Source of the DNA: Symsagittifera roscoffensis
Lineage: Eukaryota; Xenacoelomorpha; Acoela; Convolutidae
Assembly: GCF_963678635.1 (NCBI RefSeq)
Contig: NC_087070.1
Coordinates: forward strand, 26,722,057 to 26,786,056
Reading direction: 5' to 3'
Length of the DNA stretch: 64,000 bases
Shown one piece after another: positions 1-13,689 of this stretch. Every line of letters starts with the position of its first letter. Position 1 is the first letter of the stretch. Below the pieces are notes generated by a model. It saw only the letters and a program-made list of their open reading frames with translations. It was not told the DNA's origin and did not search any database. The translations under genes were made by a program, and so were the position numbers.

Positions 1-3000
1 CAAAGACTCCATTATCTAATAAGTAAAAATTATCAGATGGAAAACAGAGAGGAATCAAAATTTCAAAACCTTTTCCTTCTGCAAATGTTGTTTTGAATCA
101 TTCTCCTTTAATCTTGTCAAAAGTTTTTCATCAGAGACTTTTTCTTAGCTGCAGTGATTACAGCCATTTTCTGAGCCTTTTTATAGCCTATTATTTGGAA
201 TTCAATGTCAAATTAGCCTTTTCTTTGGATAATAATGTCAAAATTCACACTATAATTAACAATGGAAATGAATGAATATCGTTCAATCTGGTCAAAATAT
301 TTGTATCAGAGCCTTTTTCTTACCTGTAGTATCTAATGCCTTTTTCTTAGGCTTTTTACAGCCTGATATTCGAAAGTTATTATCAAATCAATCGCCATTT
401 TAATGATTACTATGATAACCAGATTTCTCAAGGCGTGGCCAACATCGAACGATAAAAGTGGTCAAACTACGATCACAATTAATAGACTCCGTCAAAAACC
501 AGAGAGTTGAAAATGCAGCAAATAGTTAATCTCAATCATGCTGAAAAAGCATTTCAGAATCTCCACTTTCAGTCACAAAGACTCCATTATCTATTAAATA
601 ACAATTATCAAAGAAAACCAAGAGGAAGCAAATTTTCAAAACCTTTTCCTTCTGCAAAAGTGATTTGAATCACTCTCGTTTAATCAGGTCAAAAATTTTG
701 TATCAGAGCCTTTTTTATTAGCTGCAATAGTTACAGCCATTTTCTGAGCCTTTTTATAGCCTTTCATTTGGAAGTCAATGACAAATGAGCTTATTATTCG
801 GAAGTCAATGTCAAATTTCACACTGAAATTAACAATGGAAATTAATGAATATCGTTTAATCTGGTCAAAAATTTTTTATCAGAGCCTTTTTCTTACCTGT
901 AGTATTCAATGCCTTTTTCTTAACCTTTTTAAAGCCTAATATTTGAAAGTAAATATCAAATCAGCCGCCATTTTAACGAATAGTATGATAAGCAGATTTC
1001 TTCAAGCAGGCGTGGCAACCAATTTCATTTAAAAAACTAAATGTCTTCAAGGCGAAAAAAAACTGAGAAAAAATCAGTGGAAATAAAAGACTGCACTTAC
1101 ACAAATAGCAACGCAGGCTAGCGGATCGAAACTGAGACAAAAGCCATTATGTCGAAAATTCATGTGAACTTAAAAAGATCAAAAAACTACAACAATCAGC
1201 GTGTCTCGAATGATGTTCATTTTGAGGCCAACAAGTCGAAAAACGCAGCAGTTATCATTGCAAGTTAGCATATAGAAGTTGAATCACAAACCACTCAGTC
1301 GAAAAGTACAACCAACAGCATTAAATAAGCTCTAAGTATCCTCTAACGAGTAGCCACAGTACCGACAAAAAAAGCGGGCACAAGCCCAAAGAGCTGGAAA
1401 CAGTAAAAATTTCATACATTTTGAACAACAACTTGAATCAAAAATTAGAGGGATGAAAATGCAGCAATTAGTCAGTTTCGACAATGCTGAAAAATCATAT
1501 CAGAATCGCCACTTTCAGTCACAAAGACTCCATTATCTAATAAGTAAAAATTATCAGATGGAAAACAGAGAGGAATCAAAATTTCAAAACCTTTTCCTTC
1601 TGCAAATGTTGTTTTGAATCATTCTCCTTTAATCTTGTCAAAAGTTTTTCATCAGAGACTTTTTCTTAGCTGCAGTGATTACAGCCATTTTCTGAGCCTT
1701 TTTATAGCCTATTATTTGGAATTCAATGTCAAATTAGCCTTTTCTTTGGATATTAATGTCAAAATTCACACTATAATTAACAATGGAAATGAATGAATAT
1801 CGTTCAATCTGGTCAAAATATTTGTATCAGAGCCTTTTTCTTACCTGTAGTATCTAATGCCTTTTTCTTAGGCTTTTTACAGCCTGATATTCGAAAGTTA
1901 TTATCAAATCAATCGCCATTTTAATGATTACTATGATAACCAGATTTCTCAAGGCGTGGCCAACATCGAACGATAAAAGTGGTCAAACTACGATCACAAT
2001 TAATAGACTCCGTCAAAAACCAGAGAGTTGAAAATGCAGCAAATAGTTAATCTCAATCATGCTGAAAAAGCATTTCAGAATCTCCACTTTCAGTCACAAA
2101 GACTCCATTATCTATTAAATAACAATTATCAAAGAAAACCAAGAGGAAGCAAATTTTCAAAACCTTTTCCTTCTGCAAAAGTGATTTGAATCACTCTCGT
2201 TTAATCAGGTCAAAAATTTTGTATCAGAGCCTTTTTTATTAGCTGCAATAGTTACAGCCATTTTCTGAGCCTTTTTATAGCCTTTCATTTGGAAGTCAAT
2301 GACAAATGAGCTTATTATTCGGAAGTCAATGTCAAATTTCACACTGAAATTAACAATGGAAATTAATGAATATCGTTTAATCTGGTCAAAAATTTTTTAT
2401 CAGAGCCTTTTTCTTACCTGTAGTATTCAATGCCTTTTTCTTAACCTTTTTAAAGCCTAATATTTGAAAGTAAATATCAAATCAGCCGCCATTTTAACGA
2501 ATAGTATGATAAGCAGATTTCTTCAAGCAGGCGTGGCAACCAATTTCATTTAAAAAACTAAATGTCTTCAAGGCGAAAAAAAACTGAGAAAAAATCAGTG
2601 GAAATAAAAGACTGCACTTACACAAATAGCAACGCAGGCTAGCGGATCGAAACTGAGACAAAAGCCATTATGTCGAAAATTCATGTGAACTTAAAAAGAT
2701 CAAAAAACTACAACAATCAGCGTGTCTCGAATGATGTTCATTTTGAGGCAAACAAGTCAAAAAAGGCAATAGATATCATTGCAAGTTAGCATATAGAAGC
2801 TGAATCACAAACCACTCAGTCGAAAAGTACAACCAGCAGCATTAAATAAGCTCTAAGTATCCTCTAACGAGTAGCCACAGTACCGACAAAAAGAAGCGGG
2901 CACAAGCACAAAGAGCTGGAAACAGTAAAAAATTCATAAATTTTGAACAACAACTTGAATCAAAAACTAGAGGGATGAAAATGCAGCAATTATTCAGTTT

Positions 3001-6000
3001 CGAAAATGCTGAAAAATCATATCAGAATCTCCACTTTCAGTCACAAAGACTCCATTTTCTAATTTAAAAAAATTATCAGATGGAAAACAGAGAGGAATCA
3101 AAATTTCAAAACCTTTTCCTTCTGCAAATGTTGTTTTGAATCATTCTCGTTTAATCTTGTCAAAAAATTTTTATCAGAGACTTTCTCTTAGCTGTAGTGA
3201 TTACAGCCATTTTCTGAGCCTTTTTACAGCCTATTAATTGGAATTCAATGTCAAATTAGCCTTTTCTTTGGATATTAATGTCAAAATTCACACTATAATT
3301 AACAATGGAAATGAATGAATATCGTTCAATCTGGTCAAAATATTTGTATCAGAGCCTTTTTCTTACCTGTAGTATATAATGCCTTTTTCTTAGGCTTTTT
3401 ACAGCCTGATATTCGAAAGTTATTATCAAATCAGTCGCCATCTTAACGAATACTATGATAACCAGATTTCTCAAGGCGTTGCCAACATCGAACGATAAAA
3501 GTGGACAAACTACGATAACAATGCATAGACTCCGTCAAAAACCAGAGAGTTGAAAATGCAGCAAATAGTTAATTTCAATCATGCTGAAAAAGCATTTCAG
3601 AATCTCCACTTTCAGTCATAAAGACTCCATTATCTATTAAGTAACAATTATCAAAGAAAACCAAGAGGAAGCAAATTTTCAAAACCTTTTCCTTCTGCAA
3701 AAGTGATTTTGAATCACTCTCGTTTAATCAGGTCAAAAATTTTGTATCAGAGCCTTTTTCTTAGCTGCAATAATTACAGCCATTTTCTGAGCCTTTCTAT
3801 AGCCTATCATTTGGAAGTCAATGACAAATGAGCTTATTATTCGGAAATCAATGTCAAATTTCACACTGAAATTAACAATGGAAATTAATGAATATCGTTT
3901 AATCTGGTCAAAAATTTTTTATCAGAGCCTTTTTCTTACCTGTAGTATTCAATGCCTTTTTCTTAACCTTTTTAAAGCCTAATATTTGAAAGTAAATATC
4001 AAATCAGCCGCCATTTTAACGAATAGTATGATAAGCAGATTTCTTCAAGCAGGCGTGGCAACCAATTTCATTTAAAAAACTAAATGTCTTCAAGGCGAAA
4101 AAAAACTGAGAAAAAATCAGTGGAAATAAAAGACTGCACTTACACAAATAGCAACGCAGGCTAGCGGATTGAAACTGAGACAAAAGCCATTATGTCGAAA
4201 ATTCATGTGAACTTAAAAAGATCAAAAAACTACAACAATCAGCGTGTCTCGAATGATGTTCATTTTGAGGCAAACAAGTCGAAAAACGCAATAGATATCA
4301 TTGCAAGTTAACATATAGAAGTTGAATCACAAACCATTCAGTCGAAAAGTACAACCAGCAGCATTAAATACGCTCTAAATATCCTCTAACGAGAAGCCAC
4401 AGTACCGACAAAAAAAAAGCGGGCACAAGCACAAAGAGCTGGAAACAGTAAAAAATTCATAGATTTTGAACAACAACTTGAATCAAAAACTAGAGGGATG
4501 AAAATGCAGCAATTAGTCAGTTTCGACAATGCTGAAATATCATATCAGAATCTCCATTTTCAGTCACAAAGACTCCATTATCTAATAAGTAAAAATTATC
4601 AGATGGAAAACAGAGAGGAATCAAAATTTCAAAACCTTTTCCTTCTGCAAATGTTGTTTTGAATCGTTCTCGTTTAACCTTGCCAAAAATTTTTTATCAG
4701 AGACTTTTTTTTAGCTGCAGTGATTACAGCCATTTTCTGAGCCTTTTTATAGCCTATTATTTGGAATTCAATGTCAAATTAGCTTTTTCTTTGGATATTA
4801 ATGTCAAAATTCACACTAGAATTAACAATGGAAATGAATGAATATCGTTTAATCTGGTCAAAAATTTTTTATCAAAGCCTTTTTCTTACCTGTAGTATTC
4901 AATGCCTTTTTCTTAACCTTTTTAAAGCCTAATATTTGAAAGTAAATATCAAATCAGCCGCCATTTTAACGAATAGTATGATAAGCAGATTTCTTCAAGC
5001 ATCCGTGGCAACCAATTTCATTTAAAAAACTAAATGTCTTCAAGGCAAAAAAAACTGAGAAAAAATCAGTGGAAATAAAAGACTGCACTTACACAAATAG
5101 CAACGCAGGCTAGCGATCGAAACTGAGACAAAAGCCATTATGTCGAAAATTCATGTGAACTTAAAAAGATCAAAAAACTACAACAATCAGCGTGTCTTGA
5201 ATGATGTTCATTTTGAGGCAAACAAGTCGAAAAACGCAATAGATATCATTGCAAGTTAACATATAGAAGTTGAATCACAAACCATTCAGTCGAAAAGTAC
5301 AACCAGCAGCATTAAATAAGCTCTAAATATCCTCTAACGAGAAGCCACAGTACCGACAAAAAACAAGCGGGCACAAGCACAAAGATCTGGAAACAGTAAA
5401 AAATTCATAGATTTTGAACAACAACTTGAATCAAAAACTAGAGGGATGAAAATGCAGCAATTAGTCAGTTTCGACAATGCTGAAAAATCATATCAGAATC
5501 TCCACTTCAGTCACAAAGACTCCATTATCTAATAAGTAAAAATTATCAGATGGAAAACAGAGAGGAATCAAAATTTCAAAACCTTTTCCTTCTGCAAATG
5601 TTGTTTTGAATCATTCTCGTTTAACCTTGTCAAAAATTTTTTATCAGAGACTTTTTCTTAGCTGCAGTGATTACAGCCATTTTCTGAGCCTTTTTATAGC
5701 CTATTATTTGGAATTCAATGTCAAATTAGCTTTTTCTTTGGATATTAATGTCAAAATTCACACTAGAATTAACAATGGAAATGAATGAATATCGTTCAAT
5801 CTGGTCAAAATATTTGTATCAGAGCCTTTTTCTTACCTGTAGTATGTAATGCCTTTTTCTTAGGCTTTTTACAGCCTGATATTCGAAAGTTATTATCAAA
5901 TCAGTCGCCATTTTAATGAATACTATGATAACCAGATTTCTCAAGGCGTTGCCAACATCGAACGATAAAAGTGGCCAAACTACGATCAAAATGCATAGAC

Positions 6001-7870
6001 TCCGTCAAAAACCAGAGAGTTGAAAATGCAGCTAAAAGTTAATTTCAATCATGCTGAAAAAGCATTTCAGAATCTCCACTTTCAGTCGCAAAGACTCCTG
6101 TATCTATTAAGTAACACTTATCAAAGAAAACCATGAGGAAGCAAATTTTCAAAACCTTTTCCTTCTGCAAAAGTAATTTTGAATCACTCTCGTTAAATCA
6201 GGTCAAAAATTTTGTATCAGAGCCTTTTCTTAGCTGCAATAATTACAGCCATTTTCTGAGCCTTTTTATAGCCTATCATTTGGAATTCAATGTCAAATTA
6301 GCCTTTTCTTTGGATATTAATGTCAAAATTCACACTATAATTGACAATGGAAATGAATGATTATCGTTCAATCTGGTCAAAAAATTTGTATCAGAGCCTT
6401 TTTCTTACCTGTAGTATGTAATGCCTTTTTCTTAGGCTTTTTAAAGCCTGATATTCAAAAGTTATTATCAAATCAGTCGCCATTTTAATGAATACTATGA
6501 TAACCAGATTTCTCAAGGCGTTGCCAACATCGAACGATAAAAGTGGCCAAACTACGATCACAAAGCATAGACTCCGTCAAAAACCAGAGAGTTGAAAATG
6601 CAGCAAATAGTTAATTTCAATCATGCTGAAAAAGCATTTCAGAATCTCCACTTTCAGTCGCAAAGACTCCTTTATATATTAAGTAACAGTTATCAAAGAA
6701 AACCAAGAGGAAGCAAATTTTCAAAACCTTTTCCTTCTGCAAAAGTGATTTTGAATCACTCTCGTTTAATCAGGTCAAAAAATTTGTATCAGAGCCTTTT
6801 TCTTAGCTGCAATAATTACAGCCATTTTCTGAGCTTTTTTATAGCCTATCATTTGGAAGTCAATGACAAATGAGCTTATTATTTGGAAGTCAATGTCAAA
6901 ACTCACACTGAAATTAACAATGGAAATGAATGAATATCGTTTAATCTGGTCAAAATATTTGTATCAGAGCCTTTTTCTTACCTGTAATATTCAATGCCTT
7001 TTTCTTAACCTTTTTAAAGCCTAATATTTGAAAGTAAATATCAAATCAGCCGCCATTTTAACGAATAGTTTGATAAGCAGATTTCTTCAAGCAGGCGTGG
7101 CAACCAATTTCATTTAAAAAATTAAATGTCTTCAAGGCGAAAAAAGCTGAGAAAAAATCAGTGGAAATAAAAGACTGCACTTACACAAATAGCAATGCAG
7201 GCTAGCGGATCGAAACTGAGACAAAAACCATTATGTCGAAAATTCATGTGAACTTAAAAAGATCAAAAAACTACAACAATCAGCGTGTCTCGAATGATGT
7301 TCATTTCGAGGCAAACAAGTCGAGAAACGCAATAGATATCATTGCAAGCTAGCATATAGAAGTTGAATCACAAACCACTCAGTCGAAAAGTACAACCAGC
7401 AGCATTAAATAAGCTCTAAGTATCCTCTAACGAGTAGCCACAGCACCGACAAAAAAAGCGGGCACAAGCACAAAGATCTGGAAACAGTAAAAAAATCATA
7501 CATTTTAACAACAACTTGAATAAAAAATTAGAGGGATGAAAATGCAGCAATTAGTCAGTTTCGACAATGCTGAAAAATCATAACAGAATCTCCACTTTCA
7601 TTCACAAAGACTCCATTATCTATTAAGTAACAATTATCAAAGAAAACCAAGAGGAAGCAAATTTTCAAAACCTTTTCCTTCTGCAAAAGTTGTTTTGAAT
7701 CACTCTCGTTCAATCTGGTCAAAAATTTTGTATCAGAGCCTTTTTCTTAGCTGCAATAATTTCAGCCATTTTCTGAGCCTTTTTATAGCCTATCATTTGG
7801 AAGTCAATGACAAATGAGCTCATTATTTGGAAGTCAATGTCAAATTTCACATTGAAATTAACAATGGAAA
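1..7870. repeat. Higher-order satellite array of short and long modules
   Basis: The block is built from two related modules. The recurring landmark ccttctgcaaa(t/a)gt lies near 75, 650, 1596, 2170, 3117, 3690, 4640, 5587, 6163, 6740 and 7677. Spacings are therefore ~575 or ~945 bp, and the usual pair sums to 1,521 bp. The long module is the short one plus a ~370-bp block that starts near caggcgtggcaacc and ends near gatgaaaatgcagc. The first two 1,521-bp units are almost identical, so the array was homogenised recently. Later units lose the strict alternation. Small ORFs of 60-93 codons recur only because the DNA recurs; they show no domain, and I do not call them genes. Confidence 0.95.
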
Positions 7871-10800
7871 TGAATGAATATCGTTTAGTCTAAGGCAAAA
7901 ATGAATTGAGAAAAACTTAAAAATGAAATTCTGCACCTACACAAATAGCATTGCGAGCTAGCGGATAAAAAAAGAGACAAAAGCCATTATGTTGAAAACT
8001 TATGTGAGCTAAAAAAGATGTCAAAAAACTACAACTATCAGCGTGTCTCGAATGGTGTTCTTTTTCGAGGCAAAAAAGTCGAGAAACGCAATAGTTAGCA
8101 TTGCAAGCTAGCAAATCGAAATTGAATCACAAACCACTCAGTCGAAAATTACAACCAGCAGCATTATTTGAGCTCTAAGTATCCTCTAATGAGTAGCCAC
8201 ACTACCGACAAAAAAAAACGGGCTAAGCCCATAGAGCTGGAAACAGTAAATAAATCATAAATGTTGGTCATGAATTTTTTTAGTAATATTAGGATAAGTT
8301 CCCAGACACAAAAGAAGTTCCAGGAGATAAACCCAAGCTAAACCTATTTAATCGTAGAAAAATAAAAGTATAATATTCCAAATCCGATTTGATGAATTAT
8401 AGTAAGATGTTTTAAAATAAGAACAAGGTCAATTTTCTTGAAATCTTTTAAACATACTAAACAAACCAAGACCTTGGCGGCACTCAAAATTAAGATCCTT
8501 GGCTGCTAGGGCAATGGCGTTACCTCTGGACCAAGTGAGGAGGAGACAAGAAGTTAGCAAGGATCAATAACAAATGAAGTTTTTACAGATATTGAAAGTG
8601 ATAAAAAGTTTTTGAAAAAACCAGCCTCATTTTGAGCATCCAAGTGTATGTGGCCCCACTAACTGTGGCAGACTGTTCACCCACTGTCAGTCCCTCAAAG
8701 GTGGCCCTAGCAGCCAATGTGCCACACACGGAACTGAACAGAGCCTGAGCAGAATCCCACATCTAACATAATAACACAACAACTCATAAAACTGCCGTAA
8801 AAAAATCATTAAAACTAACACAGATGCCAAAGAACTTTCGCAAGCAATTTTTTCAAGCCAAATCTTTGTAAATAATTGAATATGAATTGAAAGAAAAAAA
8901 GACAAGATTTTTGAGCTACAAAAAAATTTTGAACAAAGCCTACAGTACTGAAAAAAGTGTCAATAAAAACGTTCATAGGAAATTTTCGATTTTGAGTAGA
9001 ACGTTTTTTTGATGTTTATGTTTTTTGAGCTGGTTTTTGCGGTACAACAATTTTATCGAGCTTTTAACGAAAAGATTGATTATGAGTTCCATTGCGAAAA
9101 ACAAAAATAATTAAAATTCTGGTGCTTCATTTTTCTGCTTAAGATTTAAACAAAATGATGTAATACTTTTTGAAACTCTCTCTTTTCTAAGCTCAAGTAA
9201 ACCTAGAATAAATTCCTCTTGAAGCTCCGATTAGCAATATAGCAGGGCTTAAGTATTTTGTAGACAGGACCTCAACAGTTTTGAGCTTTTCTGATTTCAC
9301 ACTAAAATCAACAATGGAAGTTAATGAATGTCGTTTAATCTGGTCATAAATTTTGTATCAGAGCTTTTTCTTACCTGTAGTATTTAATGCCTTTTTCTTA
9401 GCCTTTTTACAGCCTAATAATTGAAAGTTAATATCAGATCAGCCTCTGTTTTAATGAATCGTATGATAAGCAGATTTCTCCAAGCAGGCGTGGCAACCAA
9501 TTTCATTTAAAAAAAAGTAATTTTGTCTCTAAGGCAAAAATGAATTGAGAAAAACTTAAAAATGAAATTCTGCACCTACACAAATAGCATTGCGAGCTAG
9601 CGGATAAAAAGAGAGACAAAAACCATTATGTTGAAAACTTATGTGAACTAAAAAAGATGTCAAAAAACTACAACTATCAGCGTGTCTCGAATGGTGTTCT
9701 TTTTCGAGGCAAACAAGTCGAGAAACGCAATAGTTAGCATTGCAAGCCAGCAAATCGAAATTGAATCACAAACCACTAAGTCGAAAAATACAACCAGCAG
9801 CATTAATTGAGCTCTAAGTATCCTCTAACGAGTAGCCACACTACCGACAAAAAAAAACGGGCAGAAGCCCATACAGCTGGAAACAGTAAAAAATCATAAA
9901 TTTTGATCATGAATTTTTTAGTAATATTAGGATAAGTTCCCAGACACAAAAGAAGTTCCAGGAGATAAACCTAAGCTATAACTATTTAATCGTAGAAAAA
10001 TAAAAGTATAATATTCCAAATCCGATTTGATGAATTATAGTGAGAAGTTTTAAAATAAGAACAAGGTCAATTTTCTTGAAAACGTTTAAACATACTAAAC
10101 AAACCAAGACCTTGCCGGCACTCAAAGTTAAGATCATTGGCTACTAGGGCAATGGCGTTACCTCTGGACCAAGTGAGGAGGAGACAAGAAGTTAGCAAGG
10201 ATCAAAAACAAATGAAGTTTTTACAGATATTGAAAGTGATAAAAAGTTTTTGAAAAAACCAGCCTCATTTTGAGCATCCAAGTGTATGTGGCCCCACTAA
10301 CTGTGGCAGACTGTTCACCCACTGTCAGTCCCTCAAAGGTGGCCCTAGCAGCCAATGTGCCACACACAGTACTGAACAGAGCCTGAGCAGAATCCCACAT
10401 CTAACATAATAACACAACAATTCATAAAACTGCCGTAAAAAAAATCATTAAAACTAACACAGATGCCAAAGAACTTTAGCAAGCAATTTTTTCAAGCCAA
10501 ATCTTTGTAAATAATTGAATATGAAATGAAGGAAAAAAAGACAAGATTTTTGAGCTACAAAAAATTTTGAACAAAGCCTACAGTACTTAAAAAAGTGTCA
10601 ATAAAAACGTTCATAGGAAATTTTCGATTTTGAGTAGAACGTTTTTTTGATGTTTATGTTTTTTGAGCTGGTTTTTGCGGAAAAAAAATTTTATCGAGCT
10701 TTTAACGAAAAGATTGATTATGAGTTCCATTGCGAAAAACAAAAATAATTAATTTTCTGGTGCTTCATTTTTCTGCTTAAGAATTAAACAAAATGATGTA

Positions 10801-11150
10801 AAGCTTTTTGAAACTCTCTCTTTTCTAAGTTCAAGTAAACCTAGAATAAATTCCTCTTGAAGCTCCGATTAGCAATATAGCAGGGCTTAAGTATTTTGTA
10901 GACAGGACCTCAACGGTTTTGAGCTTTTCTGATTTCACACTAAAATCAACAATGGAAGTTAATGAATGTCGTTTAATCTGGTCAAAAATTTTGAATCAGA
11001 GCTTTTTCTTACCTGTAGTATTTAATGCCTTTTTTTTAGCCTTTCTACAGCCTAATAATTGAAAGTTAATATCAAATCAGCCTCTGTTTTAGTGAATAGT
11101 TTGATAATTAGATTTCTCAAGGCGTGGCGAACATCGAACTATAAAAGTGG
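7870..11150. repeat. Two tandem ~1.64-kb satellite-derived units
   Basis: Sequence from about 7,877 recurs at about 9,516 with a constant 1,639-bp offset, and a third start is seen near 11,090. Each unit holds a diverged version of the 370-bp block of the upstream array. After it comes a ~1-kb block absent from that array (about 8,270-9,290 and 9,910-10,930), which includes a segment near 8,650-8,720 starting gtggccccactaactg. The unit then returns to the satellite module (tttcacactaaaatcaac). No domain-bearing ORF is seen. The minus-strand ORFs of 65 codons in the two units are copies of each other and probably not genes. Confidence 0.9.
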
Positions 11151-11707
11151 CCAAATTACGATCACAATGCATAGACTCCGTCAAAACCAGAGAGTTGAAA
11201 ATGCAGCAATTAGTTAGTTTCAATCAAGCTGAAAAATCATTTCAGAGTCTCCACTTTCAGTCACAAAGACTCCATTATCTTTTAAGTAACAATTATCAGA
11301 GAAAACCAAGAGGAATCAAATTTTCAAAACCTTTTCCTTCTGCAAAGTGGTTTTGAATCACTTTCGTTTAATCTGGTCAAAAACTTTGTATCGGAGCCTT
11401 TTTCTTAGCTGCACTTATTACAGCCATTTTCTGAGCCTTTTTATAGCCTATTAATTGGAGTTCAATGTCAAATTAGCAGTCTTTTTTTTTAGATACTCTG
11501 ATAACGAAAAAAAAATGTCGAACGCTAAATTTGGCCAATTTACTATCAAAAGGCATAATTTCTGTCAAACATCAGAGAGATGAAAATGAAGTAATTAATT
11601 TGTTTTAAACATTGCTGAAAAACTGTTCAGAATATCTTTTTCAGTCACCTTTGGAAGTCAATGTCGAAATAGCAGTCGCTTAAATAAATAGTAAGCTGAT
11701 TAGTATT
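11150..11707. repeat. Decayed end of the satellite array
   Basis: A short-module copy (11,150-11,480, with the landmark gagttgaaaatgcagcaatt) gives way to a diverged stretch. The block 11,545-11,707 recurs as a direct repeat at about 12,263-12,420 inside the neighbouring fold-back element. Either satellite DNA was captured by that element or the element inserted into decaying array. Confidence 0.7.
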
Positions 11708-11710
11708 TTC

Positions 11711-11942
11711 TGATTTGGATTCCACAAACAAATAACAAAAACACTTATCCGCTCAAAATCGCTCCAAAAATAGACCAATGTGCGGAATTCAGAACAGTCT
11801 TTGGAATCGAAAAACAAATAAACAAACAATTATTTAGCTAAATTGAGCTGTAGCGGATTCCAGAACTGTAAGCGGAATCCGCAAACTGTAAGTGGAATCC
11901 GCAAATTGTTAGTGTTTCCAAAATACTAAAAGATGATATCCT
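11711..11942 (+). repeat. Left inverted arm of fold-back element
   Basis: It reads outward-in through tgatttggattccac, cttatccgctc, gtgcggaattcagaac, tttagctaaattgagctg and two ggaatccgc motifs. It ends at about ctaaaagatgatatcc. The same order is found inverted at the right arm, with scattered substitutions. Confidence 0.75.
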
Positions 11943-12836
11943 CATTGCTTCATTACTTCTTCATTGCTTCATTCGAATTAATAATCAAAAATTTTGAGAA
12001 TTGTTCGTGGATTTGGCTGACAATGCCAACCAAACTCCTTGCCTTTACAATCCGCTTTGCTATAGATAATAACTCCAGCCCTTGCTTTTAACTGATCATA
12101 TGGAAATTCACTAATAAACAAAAATCTGAATCCACTTGCACTTGTAGAATTGATTCAGAATTTTGTAGTATAGCGGATTCAGAATTTTGTCCTTTAGTGA
12201 AATTGCATATGAACAATTAAAAGCTGGAGCTGGAGTTCTTGTCTATAGCAATGCGGAATTTAAAGGCATAATTTCTGTCAAACATCAGAGAGATGAAAAT
12301 GAAGCAATGAATTTTTTTAAGACATTGCTGAAAAACTTTTCAGAATATCTTTTTCAGTCACCTTTGGAAGTCAATGTCGAAATAGCAGTCGTTTGAATAA
12401 TTAGTAAGCTGATTAGTATTTAATCATTTTCAATCAAGCTGAAAAATCATTTCAGAATCTCCATCAGCGTTTCCAATCCAGCCTTTGCTTTTAACTGATC
12501 CTATGGAATTTCACTAACAAACAAAAATTTGAATCCACTTGCACTTGTAGAATTGATTCAGAATTTTGTAGTATAGCGGATTCAGAATTTTGTAGTATAG
12601 CGGATTCAGAATTTTGTTCCTTAGTGAAATTGCATATGAACAATTAAAAGCTGGAGCTGTTCTTGTCTATAGCAATGCGGAATTTAAAGGCTAGGTCTTA
12701 AGCATTGTCAGCGGAATTCACGAACAAATCTCAAAACATTTGTTGATTATGTCGGTGGATGTCATCTTTAAGTATTTTGGAAAAACAACAACGAAAATTT
12801 TTTTTTATTTGGAGTCATTTGATTGAAAAGATATGG

Positions 12837-13345
12837 AATTACAACACACAACATTTCGCCAAATTAGGTCAATATTTGTGATTCCGTCAATCCCAAATAC
12901 TGATTTTCGAAGCGTAACGCCGAAAAAACTTAATGTTTGCAGTCATTGGGTTGATGGTGTATGGAAACACAACACACAACATATCGCCAAATTATGTCAG
13001 TATTGAGATTGTTCATTCCCAAATACTCAGTTTGGAAGCATAACACTGAACAAAATCAATATAAGGAGTCATTGGGTAGAGAATGTATCGAATTACAACA
13101 CACAGCATATCGTCAAATTAGGTCAGTGTTTGTGTTTCCGTCAATCCAAAATACTCATTTTGGAAGCGTAAACCCAATATTGCATTCATTGTTTGAGAGT
13201 GTATGGAAACACAACACACAGCATATTGCCAAATTAGGTTTGAGAGTGGCTTGAGAGTGTCATTTAAAAGTGGTTTGAGAGTGTCATAGCTTATTGCCAA
13301 ATTGGTTTGAGAGTGTATGGAAACACAACACAAGCATATTGTCAA
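12837..13345 (+). repeat. Minisatellite of ~115-125-bp units
   Basis: Four to five imperfect copies of a unit containing gtatggaaacacaacacac, gc(a/t)atat(t/c)g(c/t)caaatta and a following segment with tcaatcccaaatact. Starts lie near 12,837, 12,955, 13,080, 13,195 and 13,300. The last units are shortened. The array sits inside the fold-back element. ORFs that cross it on both strands are products of the repeat. Confidence 0.8.
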
Positions 13346-13689
13346 ACATTCGGCAATTCAACTGGGAGTTGATCAAGGTAGTAAATGAGGTTAAAATTTT
13401 GGGTGACACTCTAGTAACTGAAAAATATAATTTTGAACGCTCTACTTTACATATACATATATTTACACGGAATCCGCAAATAAAATGCGGCTTCCACTAA
13501 AAAATTGCGGATTCCACTTACAATTTGTGGAATCCGCTTACAGTTATGGAATCCGCAACAGCCTAATTTAGCTATACAATTGTCTTATTTTTTGTTTGTC
13601 GATTCCACAGACTGTTCTGGAATCCGCACAATCGCCTATTTTGGGAGCGATTCTGAGCGGTTCTGAGCGATTCTGAGCGATTCTGAGCG

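Noticed and set aside
93-6873. Recurring 60-93-codon ORFs with LSCSDYSHFLSLFIAYYLEF-type hydrophobic stretches
   Set aside because: They recur only because the satellite DNA recurs. The frame is lost in other modules, and no start context or domain supports a gene.
1-11150. CRISPR-like repeat array
   Set aside because: The repeats are hundreds of bases long and have no short unique spacers. The context is eukaryotic.
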